This document shows positions 36,394-45,044 of a DNA stretch of 64,000 nt, in pieces. The stretch is from NCBI RefSeq assembly GCF_034263275.1, contig NZ_CP139559.1, positions 620,001 to 684,000 on the forward strand, written 5' to 3'. The position numbers were made by a program, and so were the translations under genes. The DNA comes from Mucilaginibacter sp. cycad4 (GTDB taxonomy: Bacteria; Bacteroidota; Bacteroidia; Sphingobacteriales; Sphingobacteriaceae). Within the stretch, counting starts at the first letter, position 1, and every line of letters starts with the position of its first letter. Under the pieces are notes generated by a model. The model ran no database searches. It was not told the origin of the DNA and saw only the letters and a program-made list of their open reading frames with translations.

Positions 36394-37947
36394 ATGAAAT
36401 TTAAGAGATTAAACATATTCCTTTTCCTTGTTTCGATGATCCCGGGATATTGCTTAGCCCAGGCAACAGGAATTAAGTGGACTGAGTTTCACACACCGCT
36501 TCAACAAGTTTTGAATGGGATACCGGGAGGGAAAGGTAACTACCCTTATCTGAATTTTGTTACGAATACCAGCAATATTGTTATTCGCTTAGCATATAGA
36601 GAAGCTCAAAATACTACCCAAAAAGCTTCGGATAACATTTGTAAGCTATATGCTTTGGATGATGATGGTAAATGGACTGAATTTGAGGGATCTCGATCAG
36701 AAACGGATTCGGTTCTATTGTCGTTTCAAAACATTTCAACGGATAACCACCAACCGCGCAGGAGTATCGAATACAGGTTGTTTTTGCCGGTAGGCCAGCT
36801 GCCATCGGATATTGCCATCAGTACAGATGCACAAAGCCAGTTCGAGCTGTTGCCGCTTCAGCCCGAAAAGCAAATTGTTATTTACAAGCAGGTGTTGGAG
36901 GATAAGGGGGGCGAAGCAGGAAGAAGCTGGCCGGCGGCGCTGGAAAGGGAACTGGACAGGCCCGTTGTTGTTTTTGATGCGAAAACTGATCGGAAAGCGT
37001 TCTTAGCCGAAAGTATAAAGCCCGGTACAAAAGCAGTATTCCTGGAGCTTTGTACTTACAGGGGTGCCGGTATGATAAATGAAATTGTTAAGGATGCCAA
37101 GCTGGTGCAACAGGCGGGTATTCCTGTCTTTATCGTTCCTTGTGAGCATGCTCTATCTAAGCAAACACAGGCAGCATTGAAGGAAATAAGCAGGCAAACA
37201 GCAGGATTAAAAAGCGTATATGTGTTAAGCCACCCGGCGGCAGATGATTGGGCTGCTTTTGATTCGCAAGTGCGTTTTGCACTGCAGGAACCGGATGGCG
37301 AAATTTCAGCTACAAAAGCGTTAACCCAGCACCGCGACAGAAACTACGACTGGCGGCAACGGCATGCAGATGAACTGGCTTTTATCAGGCAAAAGGCCCC
37401 CAAAAATATCATATTTGCCAATTCCATTATTCACTACTGGGGCGGGCTGCCACAATCAACCATCGCGCGGGGAAAAGATTCATGGGACACTTATTTGCAG
37501 CCATTAGCTGTGCAGAATATGGGTTTTGGCTGGGATAGGATTGAAAATGTGCTCTGGAGGATTTATCATGATGAATTGGACGGCTTTAATGCTGATCATA
37601 TTTTGTTCATGATCGGTATCAATAACCTGCAATCAAATACCAATGATGAAATTATTAAAGGGCTAAGGCAGCTTGTAACCGCCGCTAAAGTAAGGCAACC
37701 TCAAACCAGGGTAATTATTTCAGGGATCATGCCGCGCCGAAATATGGAAGCAAGGGTAGTCCTTCTTAACGGTTCTATTGAAAAGCTTGCCCGGGAAATG
37801 AATATCAAATACATCAATCCCGGAACTGTATTCCTTAATGAATCAGGCAAAATTAAAGAGGAATTGTTTGGTGACGGGCTTCATCCTAATGCTGCCGGGT
37901 ATAGCCTGCTTGCCCCGATCATTGCAAAGGTGTTTACTGAAAATTAG
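36394..37947 (+). CDS. Secreted SGNH/GDSL hydrolase, putative carbohydrate esterase
   Basis: 517-aa secreted protein with signal MKFKRLNIFLFLVSMIPGYCLAQ. An N-terminal beta-domain (about 25-165) and a linker domain are followed by an SGNH hydrolase domain from about 320. Block I is IIFANSIIHYWGG (Ser about 342), block III MIGINN (about 405-410, Asn present), block V GDGLHPNAAGY (Asp about 492, His about 495). Block I normally reads GDSI or GNSI; here Ala replaces Gly, but the Ser is kept. The pattern resembles the PAF-acetylhydrolase-like esterases that deacetylate pectic or xylan sugars. It has its own promoter after a strong terminator, and is convergent with the regulator at 38161. Confidence 0.8.
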   Translation: MKFKRLNIFLFLVSMIPGYCLAQATGIKWTEFHTPLQQVLNGIPGGKGNYPYLNFVTNTSNIVIRLAYREAQNTTQKASDNICKLYALDDDGKWTEFEGSRSETDSVLLSFQNISTDNHQPRRSIEYRLFLPVGQLPSDIAISTDAQSQFELLPLQPEKQIVIYKQVLEDKGGEAGRSWPAALERELDRPVVVFDAKTDRKAFLAESIKPGTKAVFLELCTYRGAGMINEIVKDAKLVQQAGIPVFIVPCEHALSKQTQAALKEISRQTAGLKSVYVLSHPAADDWAAFDSQVRFALQEPDGEISATKALTQHRDRNYDWRQRHADELAFIRQKAPKNIIFANSIIHYWGGLPQSTIARGKDSWDTYLQPLAVQNMGFGWDRIENVLWRIYHDELDGFNADHILFMIGINNLQSNTNDEIIKGLRQLVTAAKVRQPQTRVIISGIMPRRNMEARVVLLNGSIEKLAREMNIKYINPGTVFLNESGKIKEELFGDGLHPNAAGYSLLAPIIAKVFTEN

Positions 37948-38001
37948 AGGTTAAAGAAACTAAAAAAGTAAGGCTTGAAACAGAAAAATCGCTCTTAGAA
38001 G

Positions 38002-38102
38002 GAGGCGCCTGCGGAGCCAATAAATTGATTTGTCTTTCGGCTATAAACACGTAACTCCTACGGAGTTGTCTTTTTAGTTTTGTTAAACTCCATAGGTGCC
38101 TC
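38002..38102. repeat. Composite palindromic intergenic element
   Basis: Outer arms GAGGCGCCTGCGGAGCC (38002-38018) and AACTCCATAGGTGCCTC (38086-38102) are inverted with 13 of 17 positions complementary. In the middle is a perfect hairpin AACTCC-TAC-GGAGTT (38053-38067). The three GGAG/CTCC units look related to one another. The element sits in the gap between two convergent genes. It looks like a dispersed palindromic repeat; no second copy was noticed in this window. Confidence 0.5.
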
Positions 38103-38160
38103 ATATATAAAGTTAAGGGTTTTGCGTTTTCAATCTTTTAAAAGGCGAAGGTTCTTCCTG

Positions 38161-39429
38161 TTAATGGTTAAACTCATCGCCGTATATCAACCGATGCTGA
38201 TGATCATATACCCTGATAAAATCAAGCTGTCCTGATCCTTTGAACCGGCAAAAAAGGCCCCGGATGTTCCCGATGGGAACGTTGTATACTGTTTTATATT
38301 TAAAAACATTGTTGATGTAAACCATACTGGTTTTATTCCGGGTTTCGATGCGTACCACAGTCCATTTTGATAGGTCAACGCCGAGGGACGACAGGTTGTG
38401 GAAGTTTCCCGTTAATTGGGTGTCTCCAAATTCAGTATCAGCAAATTGGGTGCAGCCGGGCTTTACAAATTTAAAACGACCCCGGCCGCTTTCGCCTGTA
38501 AATTCCAGGCTGGTGTCAAAGCAATCAAACCCGCCCATATCCTGGCTGTTACGGAGTCGAAATTCTACAGTCATTTGATCACCGTCCACGTGAAAATTTT
38601 TGATGTTGCGGTAATCAACCCAGTATTCTTCTTTGGTGTTTATATTAAGCCCGTTTATTATTGAAGGCGCAAAATACAAGGAACTCTTATCGCCGAATTT
38701 GCTTGAATCGGTTACCACCCGGGCATTCTGGTCATTGTTGCCTACATAACAAACCCATCCTTTTGTTTGTACATCAACTGTAGTTTTTGACAATACGCGG
38801 CCATCAGCAATCAACCTCATCTTGTAAAAATTTGGTGTCTTGTACAGATAGGTCATTTCACCTTTAGGGCCAAGCAATAACTTATATTCGCCTCCGCTTC
38901 CAAAATCTATGAAAGCATTCTTATAATTCAAACGGGAGAGGTTGTAACTGATAGCTGCAGTTAACGGCGCATGCCCTGATGTGTTTTTTACATTGAAGGT
39001 AACTTCCGGCTGATTAAAAAAGAACATTGCCGCCACGATAACCGTGATTAACAGAAATGCCCCGGTTGCCCAAAATACTATCTTTGGCCGTTTGTTACCG
39101 GCAATAACTTCCGGTTTAATAGGAGGGGCAGGGGCCGGGCTTTCAGCGGGCTTGATCTCGTTGTCGGAGTTTTCTTTTAAAAAGTTTGTCCAGTCTTTAT
39201 AGCCGAGATATTGTGCCATCGCGTTTTTGGTCGCGATCTGCGGCTCATAGGTATCGTTTACCTTGAAAATACGTTTCAACGTCCGGACACTGATCGATGT
39301 TTTGGTTGCTTCAAAGATCTGCTCATGGAGCATTGTATAATGATAATCAATCCAGTCAGCGCTCGGGCCCGACTGCATTTTATCCTCAATTAACTGAGTA
39401 CATTTTAGCAAATAATCATGGTTTTTCAT
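38161..39429 (-). CDS. Putative membrane-tethered one-component regulator: HTH-like domain, TM, PKD-like and lectin-like domains
   Basis: 422-aa protein that I read as a transmembrane sensor-regulator. Residues 1-90 are cytoplasmic and helical; TSISVRTLKRIFKV followed by IATKNAMAQYLGYKDWTNFLKEN looks like a DNA-binding helix pair, though it matches no HTH family I can name with certainty. After a Pro-rich linker comes one membrane helix (IVFWATGAFLLITVIVAAMFFF, about 116-137). The outer part has a PKD-like segment (EVTFNVKNTSGHAPLTAAISYN...FIDFGSGGEYK, about 142-220) and a concanavalin/DUF1080-like jelly roll (about 240-422: WVDYRNIKNFHVDGDQMTVEFRLRN and WTVVRIETRNKTSMVYINN). It is divergent from GH28/GH36, its likely targets. 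It could instead be a structural or binding protein. Confidence 0.55.
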   Translation of the reverse strand: MKNHDYLLKCTQLIEDKMQSGPSADWIDYHYTMLHEQIFEATKTSISVRTLKRIFKVNDTYEPQIATKNAMAQYLGYKDWTNFLKENSDNEIKPAESPAPAPPIKPEVIAGNKRPKIVFWATGAFLLITVIVAAMFFFNQPEVTFNVKNTSGHAPLTAAISYNLSRLNYKNAFIDFGSGGEYKLLLGPKGEMTYLYKTPNFYKMRLIADGRVLSKTTVDVQTKGWVCYVGNNDQNARVVTDSSKFGDKSSLYFAPSIINGLNINTKEEYWVDYRNIKNFHVDGDQMTVEFRLRNSQDMGGFDCFDTSLEFTGESGRGRFKFVKPGCTQFADTEFGDTQLTGNFHNLSSLGVDLSKWTVVRIETRNKTSMVYINNVFKYKTVYNVPIGNIRGLFCRFKGSGQLDFIRVYDHQHRLIYGDEFNH

Positions 39430-39860
39430 TCTTAAGTCAACGATCGTGCAAAAGGCATCAGTGGAGTAATTGAGTTTTTAGGTGGTCCCCAAATATGCTA
39501 AAATGCAATCTTACTTTATTACAGTTGGTGTTATTTTTTTGAGATTTTTTGAATTGGCATCCAGCCATATTATTTGAAAACGACAAGCCTGTTAGCAATA
39601 ATACAGGTAAAATAATGAAAAATCCCTGTCTGCACATTCTGCTTGACTATGCCCGAAAATGCATTTAACCTGAAATATACTAATTGATAGTTTCGCCTTT
39701 ATTGTCTCCCGGCTCTCTTGCGGAGGCAATTACCAATTTGAACACTTAAATAAATTATGAGAAATTATTTGCTCCCGTTATTCCCTTTTGCCGGATCATA
39801 CCTGTTTGATCAGCTCATTCTGTCTGTACCGAATCTTCAATTCTCAACAACAAACATTAA
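39430..39860. other. 431-bp divergent promoter region
   Basis: No gene is supported; a short open frame at 39788 is out of frame with GH28 and has no family features. The region carries the start signals for the minus-strand membrane regulator and the plus-strand GH28/GH36 pair. I see no long palindrome in it. Confidence 0.45.
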
Positions 39861-41414
39861 ATGATGGTGCCGATGAAGAAGGTCATTACGCTGCTTTTGG
39901 CCTGCCTTGCTTTTCCGGGTATAACGCTGGCTGCCGATTATTTGATTACAGATTATGGCGCGATAGGAAACGGCAACCAACTATCTACAAAATATATTCA
40001 AAAAGCCATTGATGCATGCTGCGCCGGTGGAGGAGGACGGGTGGTGGTTCCACCGGGAGATTTTTTAATGGGTACCATACATTTAAAAAGCCATGTTGAA
40101 CTTTACCTGGAGAGGGGAGCAAAAATTTCGGGAAGCAGGGACCGTGCGGATTACCCCAAATTTGGCGGAGAGCGGGGATTAATATTCGCGTTAAACGCAA
40201 CTGATGTGGGTATTACAGGTTACGGAGAGATTAACGGGAACGGGGAGGCATTTTTTAAAGGCGACAATGCGCCCGACAGGCCATTCTTGGTGATGATCAA
40301 AAAATGCCGTAAAGTAAGGGTTTCCGGCATCAGCCTTAAAAACTCCGCTTTCTGGACATTTCGCCTGCTTTATAATGACCAGGTTAATGTTGAAGGGATC
40401 AACATATATGCTCACGTAAATTTTAATAATGATGGACTGGATATCGACAGTAAAAATGTAACCGTCAGTAACTGCATTATCGATACCGACGATGACGCCT
40501 TGTGTTTTAAAAGTGACAGCAGTTTCATTTGCCAAAACGTTGTTGTATCAAACTGCGTGCTTGCCTCCAATTGTAATTTTATTAAAATGGGGACTGCTTC
40601 GGTAGGCGGTTTCAGGAATATCAGCGTAAGCAATTGTGTTTTGCGAAGAGCTTCCGAATCGCGTTTTCGTTTTTGGGAACGGAGTGTGCCGGGGGTAAAG
40701 GAGCCTGTGACCGGGCTTGCCGGAATTGCACTGGAGATAGTTGACGGCGGGGTGATGGACGGCATTAATATCAACAACATCGTGATGGATGGTGTGCAAA
40801 CTCCGCTGTTTATCAGGCTTGGCAGCAGGAGCAACCCTACAGGGGCTATCAGGAATGTAATGATCAGCAATGTAACGGCCAAAAGCGTGAGCCGCATAGC
40901 GAGCAGTATTACAGCTATTCCAAATTTTAAGGTTGAAAATATTGTGCTGCATGATATCAATATTCAAAGCCCGGGAGGAGGGGAAACAAGTGAATACATG
41001 GCTAAAGTTCCTGAGCAGGAGCGTGCTTATCCCGAAAACCGGATGTTCGGCACCAGTTTGCCGGCTTACGGCATATATCTCAGGCATGTTAACAACATCA
41101 GTCTTTATAATATTCAGTTTAAACCGGCCGGCAGTGAGGCCAGGCCGGCTGTGTACATTGAAGATGGACATGAAATCCGCATAGCTGATTTAAAAGCGCT
41201 ATCTCCCATGGCCGATGTTCCATTGGTAGAGCTCGACGAGGTCTCCGGACTGAGTTTTGAACATTATACATCAGATCAGGTAATCCCTCTTCTTTTCCGG
41301 GTGCGCGGTGCGCGATCGAATCATATCAGCATAACCGGAAAAAACGATAGCAACATCCGCCGCCTTTATGAACTAAAAGACTTGGCATCGAAAAAGACGC
41401 TTACCATCAAATAA
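39861..41414 (+). CDS. GH28-like polygalacturonase-family enzyme
   Basis: 517-aa secreted right-handed beta-helix protein of the GH28 type, which hydrolyses pectic galacturonan or rhamnogalacturonan bonds. Start ATG 39861 (MMVPMKKVI) or the in-frame ATG 39873 (MKKVITLLLACLAFPGITLA). It opens with YLITDYGAIGNGNQLSTKYIQKAID and GGRVVVPPGDFLMGTIHLKSHVELYLERGA, as in GH28 and pectate-lyase-3-type helices. The catalytic Asp cluster is seen as NNDGLDID (about 189-196) and TDDDALCFKS (about 209-218). The GHG histidine motif is not obvious; KMGTASVGGFRNI occupies that place, so activity may differ from a classic polygalacturonase. It is followed 26 bp later by GH36 and divergent from the membrane regulator. 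Confidence 0.8.
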   Translation: MMVPMKKVITLLLACLAFPGITLAADYLITDYGAIGNGNQLSTKYIQKAIDACCAGGGGRVVVPPGDFLMGTIHLKSHVELYLERGAKISGSRDRADYPKFGGERGLIFALNATDVGITGYGEINGNGEAFFKGDNAPDRPFLVMIKKCRKVRVSGISLKNSAFWTFRLLYNDQVNVEGINIYAHVNFNNDGLDIDSKNVTVSNCIIDTDDDALCFKSDSSFICQNVVVSNCVLASNCNFIKMGTASVGGFRNISVSNCVLRRASESRFRFWERSVPGVKEPVTGLAGIALEIVDGGVMDGININNIVMDGVQTPLFIRLGSRSNPTGAIRNVMISNVTAKSVSRIASSITAIPNFKVENIVLHDINIQSPGGGETSEYMAKVPEQERAYPENRMFGTSLPAYGIYLRHVNNISLYNIQFKPAGSEARPAVYIEDGHEIRIADLKALSPMADVPLVELDEVSGLSFEHYTSDQVIPLLFRVRGARSNHISITGKNDSNIRRLYELKDLASKKTLTIK

Positions 41415-41440
41415 ATATTTATCGATCCCCGAATTAATAT

Positions 41441-43291
41441 ATGAAAATTATCATATCTAACCCGAGAGGCAAGAAAAGCTTTATGCCCGATCATGCTTTG
41501 AAATTACTATTATTGATATTTTGCTTGCTGGTTAAATACGTAAATGCCCAGGAATACCAGGCGGGTACCTTCAAATTCACTATTCCCAAACAGGAAGGTG
41601 TAAGCGTAAATATCAGTCATGAGCAATCTAAGAATGGGTTTTTACTCCTAATCTGCCGCTTCACTGCCACCAGCGCGTTTAAAAATGAAATTAATATTAA
41701 ATGGAGTTCACCACTCCGGGACATCACCGGTTTTTGGACCACTAATGGTAACGAGGCACGTTTTATGCATGCGGGCCTCAAAGTACAGGCTAACCTTGCC
41801 AGCCAGGCGCCTGTTTTAGCTATGTATAATGATGCAGGGCAAAACAGGTTAACAGTTGCCCTTTCCGATGCATTCCACCAAACAACCTTGTCTGCGGGAG
41901 TAGATGAAGATAACGCCGTGCTCAATGGTAATGTAAGCATTGCTCTTTCAGGAGAAGAACGAAATAACAGGTCATATCAGGTAACACTTATGCTGAATGA
42001 CCTGGACGAAAGATATGAAGACGCCTTAATGCAAGTAAGTACATGGTGGGCCGGGATGCCGGAATATCGTCCAGCAAATATTCCCGCAGCGGCAAAACAA
42101 CCATTATATTCAACATGGTATAGCTATCATCAGAATTTTAATGAGGCATCACTGCTTAAAGAATGTGTGGAAGCACGCAAGCTGGGTTATACCGGAATTA
42201 TTGTAGATGACGGCTGGCAAACAGTAAATAAATCCGGGGGATATGGATTTACCGGTGATTGGAAGCCAAAGCGTTTTGAAAGTATGCCCGAATTTGTTAA
42301 GAAGGTCCATGCAGCCGGAATGAAATGCCTGCTTTGGTACTCGGTGCCTTTTATGGGCTATCATGCCGAAGCTTATGAGCGTTTTAAGAATAAATTCTTA
42401 TACAGGAGCAATCGTCAGTCGGCAGCCATACTTGACCCAAGATACCCCGAAGTACGAAAATTCATAGTTGAGAGGTATGTTCATGCGCTCAGGTCATGGA
42501 AGCTTGACGGGTTTAAACTTGATTTTATCGATAGTTTCACTAATCAACCCGATGAGCCGCCGGTTGTTAGTAGTGAAGCAGATTACAGATCTGTTTATGC
42601 GGGTGTTGATGCGTTGATGTCAGAAATAAGGAATGCACTTACGGCTATAAAACCGGATATCCTGATCGAGTTTCGGCAATCCTACACGGGCCCGGCGATG
42701 CGTAAATATGGCAATATGTTCAGGGCCGGAGATTGTGCTGCGGCTGCGCTCACAAACCGGATCAGGGTAACGGATATCAGGTTGCTGGCTGGCGGGACGG
42801 CGGTCCATTCTGATATGCTTACCTGGAATTATGAAGATGGGGCAGCCGTTGCTGCCCTGCAGTTTCTGAATGTGATCTTCTCCGTTCCGCAGCTTTCCGT
42901 ACGATTAACAGATATCCCGGCATCACACCTGAATATGATCAGGTTTTATACAGGTTATTGGCTCAAAAACAAAGATATTTTGGTGAGCGGCAAGTTCAGG
43001 GCTTATGGTCCGGAGATGAATTACCCGGTGCTCAGCAGCGAAGACGGAAGTAAGCTGATAGCTGGCATTTATAGCGATCAAAGCCAACCACTTCTTTTAG
43101 ATAAACCTCTTGTTGACGTTATTAACGCGAAAACCACCGATGGAGTATTGGTAAAGTTAATGGCAGCAAGAAGTTATAGAGCTGAAATATTTGACTGTGA
43201 AGGAAAAAAAGTACGGGTTAGCAAATTGAAAGCCGGTACAGGTATTCGGAAATTGAGTATTCCGCCTTCGGGGATAGCTTGCCTGCGGTGA
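41441..43291 (+). CDS. GH36-type alpha-galactosidase
   Basis: 616-aa secreted enzyme of clan GH-D (GH36/melibiase-like). The start at 41441 or the internal Met at 41483 (MPDHALKLLLLIFCLLVKYVNAQ) both leave a signal peptide. N-terminal beta-sandwich about 40-200; TIM barrel from YSTWYSYHQNFNEASLLKE, with IIVDDGWQ, CLLWYSVP, WKLDGFKLDFIDS (nucleophile Asp about 361) and FRAGDCAAAALTNRIRVTDIRLLA (acid/base Asp about 430). C-terminal beta domain to the end. It should release alpha-linked galactose from side chains. It is co-directional with and 26 bp from GH28, so probably in one operon. Confidence 0.85.
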   Translation: MKIIISNPRGKKSFMPDHALKLLLLIFCLLVKYVNAQEYQAGTFKFTIPKQEGVSVNISHEQSKNGFLLLICRFTATSAFKNEINIKWSSPLRDITGFWTTNGNEARFMHAGLKVQANLASQAPVLAMYNDAGQNRLTVALSDAFHQTTLSAGVDEDNAVLNGNVSIALSGEERNNRSYQVTLMLNDLDERYEDALMQVSTWWAGMPEYRPANIPAAAKQPLYSTWYSYHQNFNEASLLKECVEARKLGYTGIIVDDGWQTVNKSGGYGFTGDWKPKRFESMPEFVKKVHAAGMKCLLWYSVPFMGYHAEAYERFKNKFLYRSNRQSAAILDPRYPEVRKFIVERYVHALRSWKLDGFKLDFIDSFTNQPDEPPVVSSEADYRSVYAGVDALMSEIRNALTAIKPDILIEFRQSYTGPAMRKYGNMFRAGDCAAAALTNRIRVTDIRLLAGGTAVHSDMLTWNYEDGAAVAALQFLNVIFSVPQLSVRLTDIPASHLNMIRFYTGYWLKNKDILVSGKFRAYGPEMNYPVLSSEDGSKLIAGIYSDQSQPLLLDKPLVDVINAKTTDGVLVKLMAARSYRAEIFDCEGKKVRVSKLKAGTGIRKLSIPPSGIACLR

Positions 43292-43635
43292 CCATATTAT
43301 ATAGCACGTCAAATAACGTTTGAGAATGAATAAACACATGATACGCCGCCTCCAGTGTAAATTCGGAACTATCTTGGGCTACCCCCCATCAAAATAGATA
43401 ACTTATCCTGCGAAATATCTTTATTGATTCGCTTTTCCTTTACTTTTGGATTAATAGATTAACCTGGTCAAAGTGTAACGGAAGATTCAGCAATTTTTTC
43501 CAGAAGACGGTGTTCAACGGCCGGGAATACCCATATTATCTTCAATTATGACTTGTATAAGGTATTACAGGATTTACTCACAAATCTGTATAGCTATTTC
43601 AGGACGGGTCAAAATATATAGCTCAATCTCAATGC
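43292..43635. other. Intergenic region after GH36
   Basis: About 340 bp without a supportable gene. AT-rich, with no clear terminator directly after GH36. It ends at the 16-bp inverted repeat described next. Confidence 0.4.
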
Positions 43636-43675
43636 TGTTCCAAAACCGAACGTAGCAATGTTCGGTTTTGGAACA
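43636..43675. promoter_or_regulatory. 16-bp perfect inverted repeat upstream of AraC-like gene
   Basis: TGTTCCAAAACCGAAC (43636-43651) and its exact complement (43660-43675) flank an 8-nt centre. The half-site TTTTGGAAC occurs again just at the start codon (43725-43733). It is 45 bp upstream of the AraC-like gene, with no T run, so an operator seems more likely than a terminator; autoregulation is possible. Confidence 0.55.
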
Positions 43676-43720
43676 TCTTATGTAATTGTGAGCGTGTATT
43701 GTTCAGTACATTAACAGATT

Positions 43721-44898
43721 ATGATTTTGGAACGGGGATTGATTCAAGCACTTTACTTGAAACCGCATACTTTCAATATCAATATTTATGACCTGGCTTT
43801 TCTGGGAACAATATTTGTTGGGCTTACTTTCAGCCTGATGTTGTTCATCACCCCAAAAGGCAACAAAACCGCCAACCGGATCCTTGCCCTGATCTTACTC
43901 ATTGCCGTTTTGACTGCAATCCGCGTCGGCGGAACTGAAATTCATCTGAAAAGTACTTTTCCGGATTGGAACCTGGCCGCGCCGCAATTTTCGCTGGCCT
44001 TAGGTCCGCTCATCTATTTTTATGTATGGAGCATAATAAAGCCAGACTATAAATTTCGTTCCCGCGATCTGCTGCATTTCTGCCCTTTGCTGGTAGAAAT
44101 CTGGGTGAATATTTGCTATACGCCAAGTTTTCCGGGCCTGAACACAGTGTTCCGTTCACTGATATTTATTTCGGTTTGTGTTTATTTGTATGCCGCTCAC
44201 AATCTGATCAAAGACTTTTCGCGGAACCTGAAATTTAACAGGGGCGACCGTTATCGACTGAAATTACGCTGGCTGAACAACCTATTGACAGGTTTTGCCA
44301 TTTTATGGCTATTATGGCTTCCCTTCGCGATCATCGCTTACCTATACAACGATAATCAGTCGACCCTGTCAGTTGATTTCTTATGTCTCCTTTTGGCCGC
44401 CCTGGCAATAGGAGCGGCCGGAAGAGTGATCTTAATGCCAGAAATTAGATTGCCGGCAGATGAACCCTATTTTTTGAAATTACCATCGCCGGATGAATTT
44501 AAGTATAAAGCCGGCTGGCTTAAACAAATGATGAAGAACGGCGCTTATTACAAAGACCGGAACTAAGTTTGACCAGACTGGCTGAAAAGCTCGGGTTGAC
44601 CACCCACGACTTGTCGCGGATCATCAATACGGTGCTTAAAACAAGCTTCAATGATTTCATCAATGGATACCGCGTAGCGGAAGTAACTTGTAAGATGCAG
44701 GATGCTGCATATGATCATTTCACTCTGGAAGGAATAGCTTATGATTCCGGTTTTAACTCGCTAAGTACCTTTCACCGCGCATTCAAACAGCTGACTGGAG
44801 AAACGCCTGCAGCGTATAAAAAACAACTGTCATCTTATAATTTGACATATAGTTACCTGCCCGCTTCGGTAATTTCGAACCAGGTAAACCGCAATCAT
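43721..44898 (+). pseudogene. Membrane-bound AraC-type regulator broken by a 1-bp frameshift
   Basis: The N-terminal part (43721-44566) encodes about seven hydrophobic segments (DLAFLGTIFVGLTFSLMLFI, ILALILLIAVLTAI, FSLALGPLIYFYVW and others), as in 7TM-AraC regulators of Bacteroidota. It ends GAYYKDRN then stop. The AraC DNA-binding domain continues in another frame from 44569: LAEKLGLTTHDLSRIINTVLKTSFNDFINGYR and LEGIAYDSGFNSLSTFHRAFKQLTGETPAAYKK. Adding one C at about 44558 turns DRN-stop into DPELSLTRLAEK, the expected AraC linker, so this is a single-base loss. The regulator should be inactive unless recoded. Confidence 0.8.
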
Positions 44899-45044
44899 AT
44901 GTTTAAAAATTATTTAAAGATCGCCTGGCGAAATACGACCAGGAACAAAGTTTCTTCGTTCATCAATATTAGTGGCCTTGCCGTGGGTATGGCTGTGGCT
45001 ATGCTGATCGGTTTATGGATCTGGGACGAGGTGTCGTTCAATAA
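44899..45044 (+). pseudogene. N-terminal stub of a MacB/FtsX-type ABC permease, in frame with the AraC domain
   Basis: From MFKNYLKIAWRN through KVSSFINISGLAVGMAVAML to WDEVSFNKLN this is the standard N-terminus of Bacteroidota FtsX-like ABC permeases (normally about 800 aa). It shares its frame with the upstream AraC domain with no stop between them. After about 49 residues the homology ends abruptly and GH29 sequence begins in another frame, so the transporter is destroyed. Confidence 0.75.

Noticed and set aside
38002..38102. CRISPR array because of repeated GGAG/CTCC units.
   Set aside because: Only three short inverted units, no regular spacing, no spacers and no cas genes.
39788..40012. 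Short plus-strand frame before and overlapping GH28.
   Set aside because: Overlaps GH28 out of frame, with Cys- and Tyr-rich noise translation.
40191..41171. Long minus-strand open frames opposite GH28.
   Set aside because: Antisense shadows of the GH28 reading frame, with low-complexity hydrophobic translations and no family match.
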